Positions 1-10,764 of a stretch of DNA of 64,000 nt are shown here, piece by piece. How positions within the stretch are numbered: position 1 is the first letter of the stretch; each line of letters starts with the position of its first letter. The notes beneath the pieces are model-generated. The model searched no databases, was not told the DNA's origin, and saw only the letters and a program-made list of their open reading frames with translations. Both the position numbers and the translations under genes were made by a program. Source of the DNA: Vibrio coralliirubri (GTDB taxonomy: Bacteria; Pseudomonadota; Gammaproteobacteria; Enterobacterales; Vibrionaceae); the NCBI RefSeq assembly GCF_024347375.1, contig NZ_AP025470.1, forward strand, positions 2,666,001 to 2,730,000. Reading direction: 5' to 3'.

Positions 1-1131
1 TGGGGACCATGGGACGGTGGCATGGTGAACGCAGCACTGAAACGTATGTTCACAGAGCGCGGTGTTTACGTGATTCCTCTTCAGGCAGGTGCGGAGCTAT
101 TTAGTTCTCAACTACTGAACGAAACTGGCATTCAATTGCTGGTTGGTACGAGCATGCAAGGTTCTGACAACAAGGAAGCTGCTGTAAAAAAGCTTAATGC
201 GGAGTCTGTGCATCTTGCAGAGAGTCCGCTGAATACAAGCATTACTGTGACACGTCATCTTGATCCAAAGGCATTGCCTTTCATTCAAGATCACTGCATT
301 GCCGGTAACCCAGTGTTACCGACAGTGTGTGCCATCCAATGGATGCGTGAAGTCGCTGAGCAACTGTTAGGGGTGAACGTTAGCGTTCACAACTACAAAC
401 TGCTGAAAGGTGTGATTTTTGATACTGATGAAGTGCAAGAGCTGAAACTGGTTCTTTCCTCTGATGCTAAATCAAAAGGTCAGCTAAAAGCAGTGATCAG
501 TTGCCAAGAACGACCACAGTATCAAGCTCAGTTGCAAGTTGCCTCTGTGCAAGTGTCTGAAGATGTTCAACAAGCGTCGACAAAGCGCTTTAAAGCCAAC
601 ACTTCAGCACCTGTAACAACGGCACAAGCTCTATACAGTGACGGCACTCTGTTTCATGGACCAAGACTGCAAGGTATTACCTCAGTTGAACGTTTTGACG
701 ACTTAGGCTTATTGGCTCAATGCCAGTTGCCTCAGATTGAAAACAGCGACTGCGGATCATTTATTCCCAAGCAAGGTTTTGGTGATAGCCAACCATTTGC
801 TGAAGATTATCTGTTGCAAGCCATGTTGGTATGGGCTCGATTGAAATACGGCGCGGCAAGCCTACCGTCTGCAATCGGTGAGTTTGTTTGTTACGCACCG
901 ATGCACAATGGTGACCAAGGTCGGCTAGAACTGAGCGTGATAAAAAGCACGGCTCGTTCACTGCAAGCTGATATCTCGCTTTACCACCAAGATGGTCGTT
1001 TAAGCACGGTAATGAAAGGTGCCAAAGTCACCATCAGCAAGAGCTTAAACGACGCATTTTTGCCGAAGTCTAGCTCAGCAGTATCGAAGAAAGAGGCTAA
1101 TAAGAACCTAGAGAAGGAGCAATTGTCATAG
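1..1131 (+). CDS. pfaA: PUFA synthase subunit PfaA, C-terminal fragment (5' end outside window)
   Basis: This is the 3' part of a multidomain polyketide-type synthase subunit that makes polyunsaturated fatty acids in the cytoplasm with PfaB, PfaC and PfaD. The frame is open from base 1, so the ATG at 22 is internal. The first residues, WGPWDGGMV, are the typical end of a ketoreductase domain. They are followed by a hotdog dehydratase-like region with the motif DHCIAGNPVLP (His codon 292-294). Known PfaA proteins carry KS, AT, tandem ACP, KR and DH-like domains; the first four lie upstream of the window. The stop overlaps the GTG of pfaB by one base (TAGTG), which suggests translational coupling. 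Family assignment is firm because of the pfaB-C-D neighbours. Confidence 0.93.
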   Translation, partial: WGPWDGGMVNAALKRMFTERGVYVIPLQAGAELFSSQLLNETGIQLLVGTSMQGSDNKEAAVKKLNAESVHLAESPLNTSITVTRHLDPKALPFIQDHCIAGNPVLPTVCAIQWMREVAEQLLGVNVSVHNYKLLKGVIFDTDEVQELKLVLSSDAKSKGQLKAVISCQERPQYQAQLQVASVQVSEDVQQASTKRFKANTSAPVTTAQALYSDGTLFHGPRLQGITSVERFDDLGLLAQCQLPQIENSDCGSFIPKQGFGDSQPFAEDYLLQAMLVWARLKYGAASLPSAIGEFVCYAPMHNGDQGRLELSVIKSTARSLQADISLYHQDGRLSTVMKGAKVTISKSLNDAFLPKSSSAVSKKEANKNLEKEQLS

Positions 1132-3164
1132 TGACTGTTCCTACTAATAAAGCGATGCCATTGCGCATCGCTCTTTTAGCTCAGCCAGCAAACGCAACTG
1201 AGCTTTCTGCCGACTTATTATCTTCATTCCCTGAAATGGTTTCTGTTGTGGTTGATGGCAATTTTAATCAAGCACTTACTCAAGCAATTGAGGCAGTCCA
1301 TCAAGGTAGTGCTGTTAAGCTCTGTTTGGATCATCACTCTCCATCATTGGTGATGTTGAGTGCACTGACCGCTGCTAAGAATAAGATTCACCCACACGCT
1401 TATCTAGCGAGTTTTGTAGATGCCGCTACCGAAGATAGCGTTCAGCTTTCTCTGAATATTGCACGCCGCCCCGCTGCAGATTTAAGCCATCAACAGCAAT
1501 ACTCAGCCCTATCTGCTTCGCAGCAGTTTAATGAATTGTTGAATATGGTTAATGCGATATCGAGCCGTTCATTACCGAGCCATTATTGGTTCACTGAGCC
1601 GAACAAAGCTCGTGTTGCTTCATTGACCTTCAATGACGATAGCCAACAATCTACCAGCCTGATATTGACTCAAGCGACCGGTTTGCACGAACCAAAGCCA
1701 TTGCTATCCAGCGAGCGTTTGATGTTTGTGGTTTCTGGCAATGACCAAGCTGAATTGGTTTCTCAGCTAGCCTCATTAAGAGATGAGCTTAAATACATTA
1801 GCGATTTGGCGGACAGCGAACTTGCTATCGCCAGCTTGATGCATTCAAACCTAAGTCATTTCCAAAGTGTTCAACACAATGTTGACCTTGGCGCGAATAT
1901 CGTGATTCAGGCAGCTTCAATTGATGCTGCGCTACAAGAGCTCACAGCGCTAGAAAATGCGTTGCCAAAAGTAATGGCCGACAATAGCCAATACAAGACT
2001 CCAGCAGGCAGTTGTTTCTCACCAAAGCCTCAAAGCAAAGGTGGCGTTGCATTTGTTTACCCTGGTGTTGGCACGGTTTATCCCGGTATGTTGCGCGATT
2101 TTCACCACCATTTCCCACAGTTATTTGCTCGTTTAGAACGTGAAGGTAACTTGAAAGAGATGCTTCAGGCAGAGAAAACCTATGCTGAAGACGCGCAAGA
2201 AATGTCGCTTAGTGAATTGGCAATTGCCGGTGTAGGCAGTAGTTATCTGTTAACACAACTGCTATGTGATGAATTCAAAGTGCAGCCAGACTTCGCCTTG
2301 GGTTACTCCAAGGGTGAAGCTTCCATGTGGGCCAGCTTAAATGTTTGGAAAAACCCGCATGCGCTGATTGAGATGACTCAAACCAGTCCTATCTTCACCA
2401 CGGCTATTTCTGGCGAACTCACCGCAGTACGTCAAGATTGGCAGTTGAACGGCGACGAAAGCATCCAATGGAATAGCTTTGTGGTTCGCAGTGATGCACA
2501 AGCGATTGAGGCTCTGTTACCAGAATTCCCACGCGCTTATCTCGCAATCATCCAAGGTGACACTTGCGTACTGGCAGGTTGTGAAAGCACATGTCGTGCA
2601 TTGCTCAAGAAACTAGGTAAACGAGGCATTGCCGCGAATCGTGTTACCGCAATGCACACTACACCTGCATTGAGCCAACATAGCCAAGTGCGTGAATTTT
2701 ACACGCAACCACTATTCGACGAATTGCCAAAGCATATCCGCTTTATCAGCGCAGCAGGTCTACCGACTGGCGCACCAATCAATATAGACAGCGATAGCAT
2801 CGCCCTTTCGATTGCCGATACTTTCTGTTCAACGCTGGATTTCACCGCGTTGATCCAGAGTGCTCGTCAACAAGGTGCTCGTCTGTTTGTTGAAGTAGGT
2901 GCCGATCGTCAAACCAGCACATTGATCGACAAGATCAATCGTAGTGACAACGTAGCCGACCAGTACTACACAATCGCTTCCAATGCAAAAGGCGGTGACG
3001 ATGTTGTCACGCTCATCAAGTGCATTGGTCAGCTCATTACTCATCAAATTCCACTGTCTGTCGAGCCCCTTATCCAAGGGCTAGAACAACAGATCACCGC
3101 CGCTAAGCAATTAAGTGGTGTGTCTCAAGGCAGTGCAGTGAATCATCAAGGAGAGCTAGTATGA
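1131..3164 (+). CDS. pfaB: PUFA synthase subunit PfaB (acyltransferase)
   Basis: The 677-residue protein has an acyltransferase domain in its second half. The nucleophile elbow reads GYSKGE, with Ser393 as the predicted acyl-carrying residue, and is preceded by the AT-like segment FVYPGVGTVYPGM. The N-terminal ~300 residues resemble a degenerate ketosynthase-like region without an obvious catalytic Cys. PfaB is known as a factor that influences the final product (EPA versus DHA) in Pfa systems; which product is made here cannot be read from the sequence. The start is a GTG overlapping the pfaA stop. The end overlaps the pfaC start by 4 bp (ATGA). The three genes therefore look like one coupled operon. 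Confidence 0.93.
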   Translation: MTVPTNKAMPLRIALLAQPANATELSADLLSSFPEMVSVVVDGNFNQALTQAIEAVHQGSAVKLCLDHHSPSLVMLSALTAAKNKIHPHAYLASFVDAATEDSVQLSLNIARRPAADLSHQQQYSALSASQQFNELLNMVNAISSRSLPSHYWFTEPNKARVASLTFNDDSQQSTSLILTQATGLHEPKPLLSSERLMFVVSGNDQAELVSQLASLRDELKYISDLADSELAIASLMHSNLSHFQSVQHNVDLGANIVIQAASIDAALQELTALENALPKVMADNSQYKTPAGSCFSPKPQSKGGVAFVYPGVGTVYPGMLRDFHHHFPQLFARLEREGNLKEMLQAEKTYAEDAQEMSLSELAIAGVGSSYLLTQLLCDEFKVQPDFALGYSKGEASMWASLNVWKNPHALIEMTQTSPIFTTAISGELTAVRQDWQLNGDESIQWNSFVVRSDAQAIEALLPEFPRAYLAIIQGDTCVLAGCESTCRALLKKLGKRGIAANRVTAMHTTPALSQHSQVREFYTQPLFDELPKHIRFISAAGLPTGAPINIDSDSIALSIADTFCSTLDFTALIQSARQQGARLFVEVGADRQTSTLIDKINRSDNVADQYYTIASNAKGGDDVVTLIKCIGQLITHQIPLSVEPLIQGLEQQITAAKQLSGVSQGSAVNHQGELV

Positions 3165-6100
3165 GTTCTCAATCGAACCAGTATCAGGCTCAAACTCAAT
3201 CTAAGAATAAGCAGCAAGTGAAGTGCAATAAGATCGCGATTGTCGGTATTGCTAACCAATACCCTGAAGCCGATACGCCAAAAGACTTTTGGCAAAACTT
3301 GCTGAATAAAAAAGACTCTCGAACCACATTAAGCGCTGAAAAGTTAGGTGCTAAACCTGAAAGCTATCAGGGTGTGCAAGGTGAGTCGGACCGCTTTTAT
3401 TGTGATAAAGGCGGCTACATCGAAAACTTCAATTTCGACAGCAATGGCTACCGCTTAACAGCAGAATCATTCAACGGTGTTGACCAAAGTTTCCTATGGG
3501 CTTTGGATACCAGTCGTAAGGCGTTAATCGATGCCGGCATTGATCTGAATGCCGATGTTTTAGAGCGTACAGGCGTGATCATGGGTGCCCTTTCGTTCCC
3601 AACCACACGTTCAAACGACTTGTTCCTGCCGATGTATCACTCGGTGGTCGAGAAAGCACTCAAAGATAAATTGGCTAATGACCAGTTTTCACTGCTACCA
3701 ACCAATGAAACCGCGCAAAACCTCAACCCGATCAATGGTGCTGCAGCACATAACGCCTCTAAGTTAGTGGCTGATGCCTTGGGTTTAGGCAACGTGCAAC
3801 TTAGCCTAGATGCAGCATGTGCTAGTTCAGTGTATTCATTGAAGTTAGCGTGTGATTACTTGAACACGGGCAAAGCCGACATGATGTTAGCGGGCGCGGT
3901 ATCCGGTGCTGACCCATTCTTTATCAACATGGGTTTCTCAATCTTTCACGCTTACCCAGACCACGGTGTGTCGGTTCCGTTTGATAGCAACAGTAAAGGT
4001 CTGTTTGCTGGCGAAGGTGCCGGTGTTTTAGTCCTAAAACGTTTGGCTGATGCAGAGCGTGATGGCGACAATATCTACGCAGTCGTCAGCGGTATTGGCT
4101 TGTCGAACGATGGCCGTGGCCAGTTCGTATTAAGCCCAAATAGCAAAGGACAAGTACAAGCCTTTGAACGCGCTTACGAGGCTTCAAACCTATCACCAGA
4201 CAGCATTGAAGTGATTGAGTGTCACGCAACCGGCACGCCATTAGGTGACAAGGTTGAGTTAACCTCAATGGAGCGTTTCTTTGCTGACAAATTGAATGGT
4301 TCTAACCCGCCATTGATTGGCTCTGCGAAGTCCAACCTCGGTCACTTACTGACTGCGGCGGGTATGCCGGGGATCATGAAGATGATCTTTGCGATGAAAG
4401 AAGGCGTGCTTCCGCCAAGTATTAATTTGGACAAGCCACTATCGTCGCCTGAAGGTTTATTTGGCTCACAGACGCTACCAACACAGGTTCAACCTTGGCC
4501 AAGTAAAGCGGGCAATTCAGAGCGCTGCGCAGGTGTTTCTGTATTTGGTTTCGGTGGTTGTAACGCTCACTTACTGCTTGAAGCGTATTCAGACACCAGT
4601 CATGTCAACCAGACTCTAGAGTCGGCATCTCCAAGCCTACTACCGTCTAATTTAACCATTACTGGTCTAGCGTCTCACTTCGGTTCTCTGCAAAGCATCA
4701 ATGCGCTAAGCACTGCGATTGAGACCAACAACGATGCTTTCATTGCTTTGCCTAAGAAACGCTGGAAAGGCTTAGACCAACATCCAGAACTACTGAATCA
4801 ATTTGGTTTACACGGCATTCCAAACGGAGCGTACATCGATCAATTCGATCTCGATTTCCTACGCTTTAAAGTGCCGCCGAATGAAGATGACCGTTTGATC
4901 TCTCAGCAGTTGCTACTGATGAAAGTTGCAGACGAAGCGATCAAAGATGCCAAGCTTGTAGCAGGCCAAAAGGTTGCAGTACTCGTTGCGATGGAAACAG
5001 AGCTTGAGATGCACCAATTCCGTGGACGCGTAAACCTGCATAGCCAATTGGCTGACAGCTTTGCCAACATGGGTATTGAGCTAACACAAGATGAATACCA
5101 ATCGCTAGAAACCATCGCGATGGACAGTGTGATGGACGCAGCTAAGCTGAACCAATACACCAGTTTCATCGGCAACATCATGGCTTCGCGTATCTCATCA
5201 TTGTGGGACTTTAACGGCCCTGCCTTTACGATTTCAGCTGCTGAACAGTCAGTTGCGCGTTGTATCGATGTCGCACAAAACCTGATGTCGCAAGAATCCA
5301 TGGACGCCGTCGTGATTGCAGCCGTTGACCTAAGCGGCAGTGCAGAACATGTGATTCTGAAGAACAGCGTGAGCCCAGTGTCACTTTCTCCAAAGTTCGG
5401 ACAACCGCAAGACGGAAGTTGGAATGTGGGCGAAGGCGCAGGTGCAATTGTTCTTGTTGAAGATAGTCAAGTAGCACGCAACCAAGATACGACTTACGGC
5501 AGTATCAACGCATTGGCCTTTGGTTCAAGCGAGCGTAACAATGCCGTTGCTGATGAGTTACTGACTCAAGTCGGTATGAGCTCAAACGATGTTTCTCTGC
5601 TTGAGCTTAACCATGCACCTGAATCGTCATTACATCAGTCTTCATCTCTAAGTTTCGCGAACACAAAGACGACTCAAGCGAGTCAGCGTGTTGGTCATTG
5701 CTCTGCAGCCTCTGGTATGGCAAGCCTGCTACACGGCCTGCTCAACCTGAACCTTGAGTCTCTGAATCCGAATGTCAGTTCTAAGAACGCGATTGTTGCC
5801 AACATCAGCGAAGGACAATGTTCACAGCTGCTACTAAGCCAGTCGAGTGTTGAATCTCAGTCACTTTCCGTTCGTTTAAGCAATGAGCTGGCAAGCGATG
5901 CTAAGCGCCAATTGGTTAAGCAAGTGACTCTTGGCGGTCGCGATATCTATCAACATATTTCCCAAACCCCAGTGACTAACTTGGCTACGATTCAACAGAA
6001 AGCTTCTGGTAAACAAGCAGCAAGAGTGGCGTCGGTTCCAACGACAGCAAGCATTCAAGCAGCCCTTGCGCAAAAAGAGTTAGAGAAGAATGCATTAGCG

Positions 6101-9061
6101 CAGAACGCGGTAGAGCCAGTCATCGAAACTCCTACATCAGTATCCCCTACTCTGGCGCCAACACGCCACAGTCAGCTAACAGGTAACCACAGCAATATGA
6201 CTCATGTCCTATCCGCTAAAAATGGCGCGTCTCAAATCGACGCTAATACGGATGCAGCATCACAGCCGTCTGTAACACCACACAACCAAGCTTTTGCTCA
6301 AAATCAGCAAGCGGCGCAACAGGTACACAAAGCATTCCTGCACACTCGTGCCCAAGGTATGCAAATGGCTGATGCACTATTGAAAGCACAGCTAAACGCA
6401 ATTACGTCTGGTTTAGATAGCTCAGCCGAAACACCAGTTCAGACTCAACCAGATCAGGTTCAGTCAGCGCCAGTAAACGCACTTGCGACGCCAGCACCAG
6501 TAAAACCTATCCGTAAACCATGTATCTGGGATTACGATGATTTGGTTGAATACGCTGAAGGCGACATCGCCAATGTATTTGGCCCTGACTACGCGATCAT
6601 CGATAGCTACTCGCGCCGCGTTCGCCTACCAACCACAGACTACCTATTGGTATCTCGTGTAACCAAGCTTAACGCGACCGTGAACGAGTACAAGCCAAGC
6701 ACCATGACCACAGAGTACGACATCCCAGTTGATGCACCGTATCTTGTTGATGGTCAAATCCCTTGGGCTGTAGCGGTAGAATCTGGTCAGTGTGACCTAA
6801 TGCTGATCAGCTACTTAGGTATCGACTTTGAAAACAAAGGCGAGCGTGTTTACCGCCTGCTTGATTGTACGCTGACCTTCCTTGGCGACTTGCCTCGTGG
6901 TGGCGATACGCTGCGTTACGACATCTCAATCAACAGCTTTGCTCGCAATGGCGACACGCTGCTGTTCTTCTTCTCGTACGAATGTTTCGTTGGCGACAAG
7001 ATGATCCTGAAAATGGATAACGGTTGTGCAGGCTTCTTTACTGATGAAGAGCTAGCCGATGGCAAAGGTGTGATTCACACTGAAGATGAAATCAAGGCTC
7101 GTAAGCTGGCAACTAAGCAACGCTTCGACCCTATGTTGCATTGTCCTAAAACCCAGTTTAACCACCAAGAACTGCGCCACCTACTGACTGCAAACATTGC
7201 AGAGTGTTTTGGTCCAACTCACCAATCCAATCGCCACCAGCCTTCTTTGTGCTTCAGCTCAGAGAAGTTCATGATGATCGAAAAGGTTAGCCGTGTTGAA
7301 CCGCAAGGCGGCACATGGGGACTTGGTCTGATTGAAGGTCACAAGCAGCTAGAGCCTGAGCACTGGTACTTCCCTTGTCACTTCAAAGATGATTCAGTAA
7401 TGGCTGGCTCTTTGATGGCAGAAGGTTGTGGTCAACTGCTTCAATTCTTCATGATGCACCTTGGCATGCACACGCTTGTTCAAAATGGTCGTTTCCAACC
7501 GCTTGAAAATGCCCCTCAACAAGTACGCTGTCGTGGTCAAGTTCTACCACAATCGGCAGAACTGACTTACCGCATGGAAGTGACCGAGATTGGTCTAAGC
7601 CCTCGTCCATACGCGAAAGCCAACATCGATATTTTGCTCAACGGCAAAGTGATTGTTGATTTCCAAAACTTGGGTGTGATGATCAAAGAAGACGACGAAT
7701 GTACTCGTTACCTACCTTCTTTAGAAACAGCTATCGCGACTCCTGTTATCGAAAACTTGGGCCATACGCCAGCAGTGAACCAACAAGCTTCAGCAAATGC
7801 GCCACTTATGGCTCAAATTGAAGACCTAGAAACGGCACCAAACAAAGGTGTGATTCCACTTCAACACGTTGAAGCTCCGGTGACGCCAGATTACCCAAAT
7901 CGCACACCCGATACGGTTCCGTTCACGCCTTACCACATGTTCGAATTCGCGACTGGCGATATCGAGAAATGTTTCGGCCCTGACTTCTCAATCTATCGTG
8001 GGATGATTCCACCACGTACTCCGTGTGGCGATCTACAGCTAACCACTCGTGTCGTAGAGATTGATGGCAAGCGTGGCGACTTCAAGAAGCCTTCATCGTG
8101 TATCGCAGAATACGAAGTGCCAGAAAATGCATGGTACTTTGATGAAAACAGCCACCACACCTTGATGCCTTATTCGGTATTGATGGAGATTTCACTGCAG
8201 CCAAACGGCTTCATCTCTGGCTACATGGGCACCACGCTCGGCTTCCCAGGTGAAGAACTGTTTTTCCGCAACCTAGATGGCAGCGGCAAAATGCTGCGTA
8301 ACGTCGACTTGCGTGGCAAAACGATTACCAACGATTCTCGTCTGCTTTCAACGGTAATGATGGGCACTAACATCGTACAGAGCTTCAGCTTCGAACTGAG
8401 TACTGACGGCGTGCCTTTCTACCAAGGTACGGCGGTATTTGGTTACTTCAAAGGCGCAGCACTGAAAGATCAACTTGGTTTGGACAACGGTAAAGTGACT
8501 CACCCTTGGCACGTTGATAACAACCGCACGCCGGATGTAAACATCAACCTGCTAGATAAAACAACGCGTTACTTCAATGCACCTGTTTCTGCTACTGGTG
8601 AAGTGCAAGAGCACTACCAATTGGCTGGCGGTCGTTTGAACTTTATCGATACGGTACAGATCACCAGCGATGGTGGTAAAGATGGCCTTGGTTACCTATA
8701 CGCTGAGCGTACAATTGACCCAAGCGATTGGTTCTTCCAGTTCCACTTCCATCAAGATCCGGTAATGCCAGGTTCTCTAGGTGTCGAAGCGATCATCGAA
8801 CTGATGCAAACCTACGCGCTAAACAAAGACCTTGGCGCTGGCTTCCGCAATCCGAAGTTTGGTCAAATCCAATCGGAAGTGAAATGGAAATACCGTGGTC
8901 AGATTAACCCTCTGAACAAACAGATGTCTCTGGATGTACACATCACTGCCATTAAAGACGAAGACGGAAAACGCATCATCGTTGGCGACGCAAACCTGAG
9001 CAAAGATGGTCTGCGTATTTACGAAGTGAAAGACATCGCGATTTGTATCGAAGAAGCATAA
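3161..9061 (+). CDS. pfaC: PUFA synthase subunit PfaC (KS-CLF-DH-DH)
   Basis: At 1966 residues this is the largest protein in the window. Domains in order are an active ketosynthase (about 22-480) with the triad Cys220 (DAACASS), His355 (ECHATGTPLGD) and His395 (KSNLGH); a chain-length-factor-like second ketosynthase (about 485-930) whose nucleophile position lacks Cys (ISAAEQSVAR); an Ala/Gln/Pro-rich linker (about 960-1120); and two FabA-type dehydratase domains with catalytic His1407 (FPCHFKDDSVMAG) and His1862 (FQFHFHQDPVMPG). The FabA-like domains are what allow isomerising dehydration and so cis double bonds in this pathway. A good Shine-Dalgarno sequence (AAGGAG) sits 7 nt before the ATG. 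Length and order match PfaC of marine EPA producers. Confidence 0.96.
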   Translation: MSSQSNQYQAQTQSKNKQQVKCNKIAIVGIANQYPEADTPKDFWQNLLNKKDSRTTLSAEKLGAKPESYQGVQGESDRFYCDKGGYIENFNFDSNGYRLTAESFNGVDQSFLWALDTSRKALIDAGIDLNADVLERTGVIMGALSFPTTRSNDLFLPMYHSVVEKALKDKLANDQFSLLPTNETAQNLNPINGAAAHNASKLVADALGLGNVQLSLDAACASSVYSLKLACDYLNTGKADMMLAGAVSGADPFFINMGFSIFHAYPDHGVSVPFDSNSKGLFAGEGAGVLVLKRLADAERDGDNIYAVVSGIGLSNDGRGQFVLSPNSKGQVQAFERAYEASNLSPDSIEVIECHATGTPLGDKVELTSMERFFADKLNGSNPPLIGSAKSNLGHLLTAAGMPGIMKMIFAMKEGVLPPSINLDKPLSSPEGLFGSQTLPTQVQPWPSKAGNSERCAGVSVFGFGGCNAHLLLEAYSDTSHVNQTLESASPSLLPSNLTITGLASHFGSLQSINALSTAIETNNDAFIALPKKRWKGLDQHPELLNQFGLHGIPNGAYIDQFDLDFLRFKVPPNEDDRLISQQLLLMKVADEAIKDAKLVAGQKVAVLVAMETELEMHQFRGRVNLHSQLADSFANMGIELTQDEYQSLETIAMDSVMDAAKLNQYTSFIGNIMASRISSLWDFNGPAFTISAAEQSVARCIDVAQNLMSQESMDAVVIAAVDLSGSAEHVILKNSVSPVSLSPKFGQPQDGSWNVGEGAGAIVLVEDSQVARNQDTTYGSINALAFGSSERNNAVADELLTQVGMSSNDVSLLELNHAPESSLHQSSSLSFANTKTTQASQRVGHCSAASGMASLLHGLLNLNLESLNPNVSSKNAIVANISEGQCSQLLLSQSSVESQSLSVRLSNELASDAKRQLVKQVTLGGRDIYQHISQTPVTNLATIQQKASGKQAARVASVPTTASIQAALAQKELEKNALAQNAVEPVIETPTSVSPTLAPTRHSQLTGNHSNMTHVLSAKNGASQIDANTDAASQPSVTPHNQAFAQNQQAAQQVHKAFLHTRAQGMQMADALLKAQLNAITSGLDSSAETPVQTQPDQVQSAPVNALATPAPVKPIRKPCIWDYDDLVEYAEGDIANVFGPDYAIIDSYSRRVRLPTTDYLLVSRVTKLNATVNEYKPSTMTTEYDIPVDAPYLVDGQIPWAVAVESGQCDLMLISYLGIDFENKGERVYRLLDCTLTFLGDLPRGGDTLRYDISINSFARNGDTLLFFFSYECFVGDKMILKMDNGCAGFFTDEELADGKGVIHTEDEIKARKLATKQRFDPMLHCPKTQFNHQELRHLLTANIAECFGPTHQSNRHQPSLCFSSEKFMMIEKVSRVEPQGGTWGLGLIEGHKQLEPEHWYFPCHFKDDSVMAGSLMAEGCGQLLQFFMMHLGMHTLVQNGRFQPLENAPQQVRCRGQVLPQSAELTYRMEVTEIGLSPRPYAKANIDILLNGKVIVDFQNLGVMIKEDDECTRYLPSLETAIATPVIENLGHTPAVNQQASANAPLMAQIEDLETAPNKGVIPLQHVEAPVTPDYPNRTPDTVPFTPYHMFEFATGDIEKCFGPDFSIYRGMIPPRTPCGDLQLTTRVVEIDGKRGDFKKPSSCIAEYEVPENAWYFDENSHHTLMPYSVLMEISLQPNGFISGYMGTTLGFPGEELFFRNLDGSGKMLRNVDLRGKTITNDSRLLSTVMMGTNIVQSFSFELSTDGVPFYQGTAVFGYFKGAALKDQLGLDNGKVTHPWHVDNNRTPDVNINLLDKTTRYFNAPVSATGEVQEHYQLAGGRLNFIDTVQITSDGGKDGLGYLYAERTIDPSDWFFQFHFHQDPVMPGSLGVEAIIELMQTYALNKDLGAGFRNPKFGQIQSEVKWKYRGQINPLNKQMSLDVHITAIKDEDGKRIIVGDANLSKDGLRIYEVKDIAICIEEA

Positions 9062-9091
9062 GCCTGACACGGAACTAGGAAAGAAATAACT

Positions 9092-10729
9092 ATGACAACT
9101 CAAACTACAATCAATAACGAAAAGCTATCTCCGTGGCCTTGGCAGATCGAAGAGAACACAACGCGTTTCGATAACGCAGCAATGTCGACAATCTTGAAAG
9201 ATTTAAGCCTTGCTTGTTACGTAGTGAACCACCCAGAAAAAGGCCTAGGCGTAAGCCAACAAGCTGAGATTGCATCAAGCGATTCAGCAAGCTCTGCGAA
9301 CAGCCAACCTGTTAGCGCATTCGCTCCCGCTCTTGGTACACAAAGCCTAGGCGACGAAGATTTTCGCCGCTGCCACGGCGTGAAATACGCTTATTATGCT
9401 GGCGCAATGGCAAATGGCATTTCATCTGAAGAGTTGGTGATTGCGCTTGGCCAGGCAGGCATTCTTTGTTCATTTGGCGCGGCGGGCTTAATCCCGTCTC
9501 GCGTTGAGCAAGCTATCAACCGCATTCAAGCTGCACTGCCAAACGGTCCTTACGCGTTTAACTTGATTCACAGCCCAAGTGAACCCGCGCTAGAGCGCGG
9601 TAGTGTTGAGCTGTTTTTGAAGCACAAAGTGAAAACGGTTGAGGCTTCAGCATTCTTAGGTTTAACACCGCAAATCGTTCACTACCGTGCCGCTGGCCTT
9701 AGCCGCGATGCACAAGGTGAGATTCAGATTGGCAACAAGGTTATTGCTAAGGTAAGCCGTACTGAAGTCGCTAGTAAGTTCATGCAGCCTGCTCCTGTGA
9801 AAATGCTGCAAGCTTTGGTTGATGAAGGCCGAATCACAGCAGAACAGATGGAGCTAGCACAGCTGGTTCCTATGGCGGATGACATTACTGCAGAAGCCGA
9901 TTCTGGTGGTCACACCGATAATCGTCCGCTAGTAACTCTACTACCAACGATTCTTGCCCTGAAAGAGCAAATCCAAGCTCAGTACCAATTCAAAACACCG
10001 CTACGTGTCGGTTGTGGTGGTGGCGTAGGTACGCCTGACGCTGCTCTAGCAACGTTTAACATGGGTGCGGCATACATTGTTACCGGTTCTATCAACCAAG
10101 CGTGTGTTGAGGCTGGCGCGAGCGAGCACACACGTAAGCTACTTTCGACAACCGAAATGGCTGACGTGACTATGGCTCCGGCAGCAGACATGTTCGAAAT
10201 GGGCGTGAAGCTGCAAGTGGTTAAACGTGGCACCTTGTTCCCAATGCGTGCAAACAAGCTGTACGAGATCTACACACGTTACGACTCGATTGAAGCGATT
10301 CCAGTTGAAGAGCGTCAAAAGCTAGAGAAGCAGGTATTCCGTTCAACTCTGGATGATATTTGGGCTGGTACTGTGGCGCACTTTAACGAGCGCGACCCTA
10401 AACAGATCGAACGTGCTGAAGGCAATCCAAAACGCAAAATGGCGTTGATCTTCCGTTGGTACTTGGGGCTTTCGAGCCGTTGGTCAAACACGGGCGAACA
10501 AGGTCGTGAGATGGATTACCAAGTATGGGCAGGCCCGGCACTTGGCGCATTCAACGCATGGGCGAAAGACAGCTACCTAGACGATTACCAACAGCGTAAT
10601 GCGGTCGACCTTGCTAAGCATTTGATGCACGGTGCGGCGTACTTGGCTCGTGTTAACTTGCTGACCTCACAAGGTATCAAGCTTGATCCAGAGCTAGCAC
10701 GTTGGAAGCCAACGCAAAGAATGGCATAG
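9092..10729 (+). CDS. pfaD: PUFA synthase subunit PfaD (FMN-dependent enoyl reductase)
   Basis: The 545-residue protein belongs to the nitropropane-dioxygenase-like TIM-barrel family that provides trans-acting enoyl reduction for the PUFA synthase. The flavin-binding stretch is visible as CGGGVGTPDAA followed by GAAYIVTGSINQ. The gene starts 30 bp after pfaC behind AGGA and ends just before a strong terminator, so it closes the pfa operon. No phosphopantetheinyl transferase gene (pfaE) follows; in many Vibrionaceae and Shewanellaceae pfaE is unlinked, so activation of the ACPs must come from elsewhere in the genome. Confidence 0.95.
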   Translation: MTTQTTINNEKLSPWPWQIEENTTRFDNAAMSTILKDLSLACYVVNHPEKGLGVSQQAEIASSDSASSANSQPVSAFAPALGTQSLGDEDFRRCHGVKYAYYAGAMANGISSEELVIALGQAGILCSFGAAGLIPSRVEQAINRIQAALPNGPYAFNLIHSPSEPALERGSVELFLKHKVKTVEASAFLGLTPQIVHYRAAGLSRDAQGEIQIGNKVIAKVSRTEVASKFMQPAPVKMLQALVDEGRITAEQMELAQLVPMADDITAEADSGGHTDNRPLVTLLPTILALKEQIQAQYQFKTPLRVGCGGGVGTPDAALATFNMGAAYIVTGSINQACVEAGASEHTRKLLSTTEMADVTMAPAADMFEMGVKLQVVKRGTLFPMRANKLYEIYTRYDSIEAIPVEERQKLEKQVFRSTLDDIWAGTVAHFNERDPKQIERAEGNPKRKMALIFRWYLGLSSRWSNTGEQGREMDYQVWAGPALGAFNAWAKDSYLDDYQQRNAVDLAKHLMHGAAYLARVNLLTSQGIKLDPELARWKPTQRMA

Positions 10730-10764
10730 GCATTTCAATGTAGCGTTAATTAAGCTCAACGAAT

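Noticed and set aside
4903..5301. Minus-strand 132-codon ORF inside pfaC
   Set aside because: Antisense to the chain-length-factor domain; composition follows the codon pattern of pfaC and no start signal is visible.
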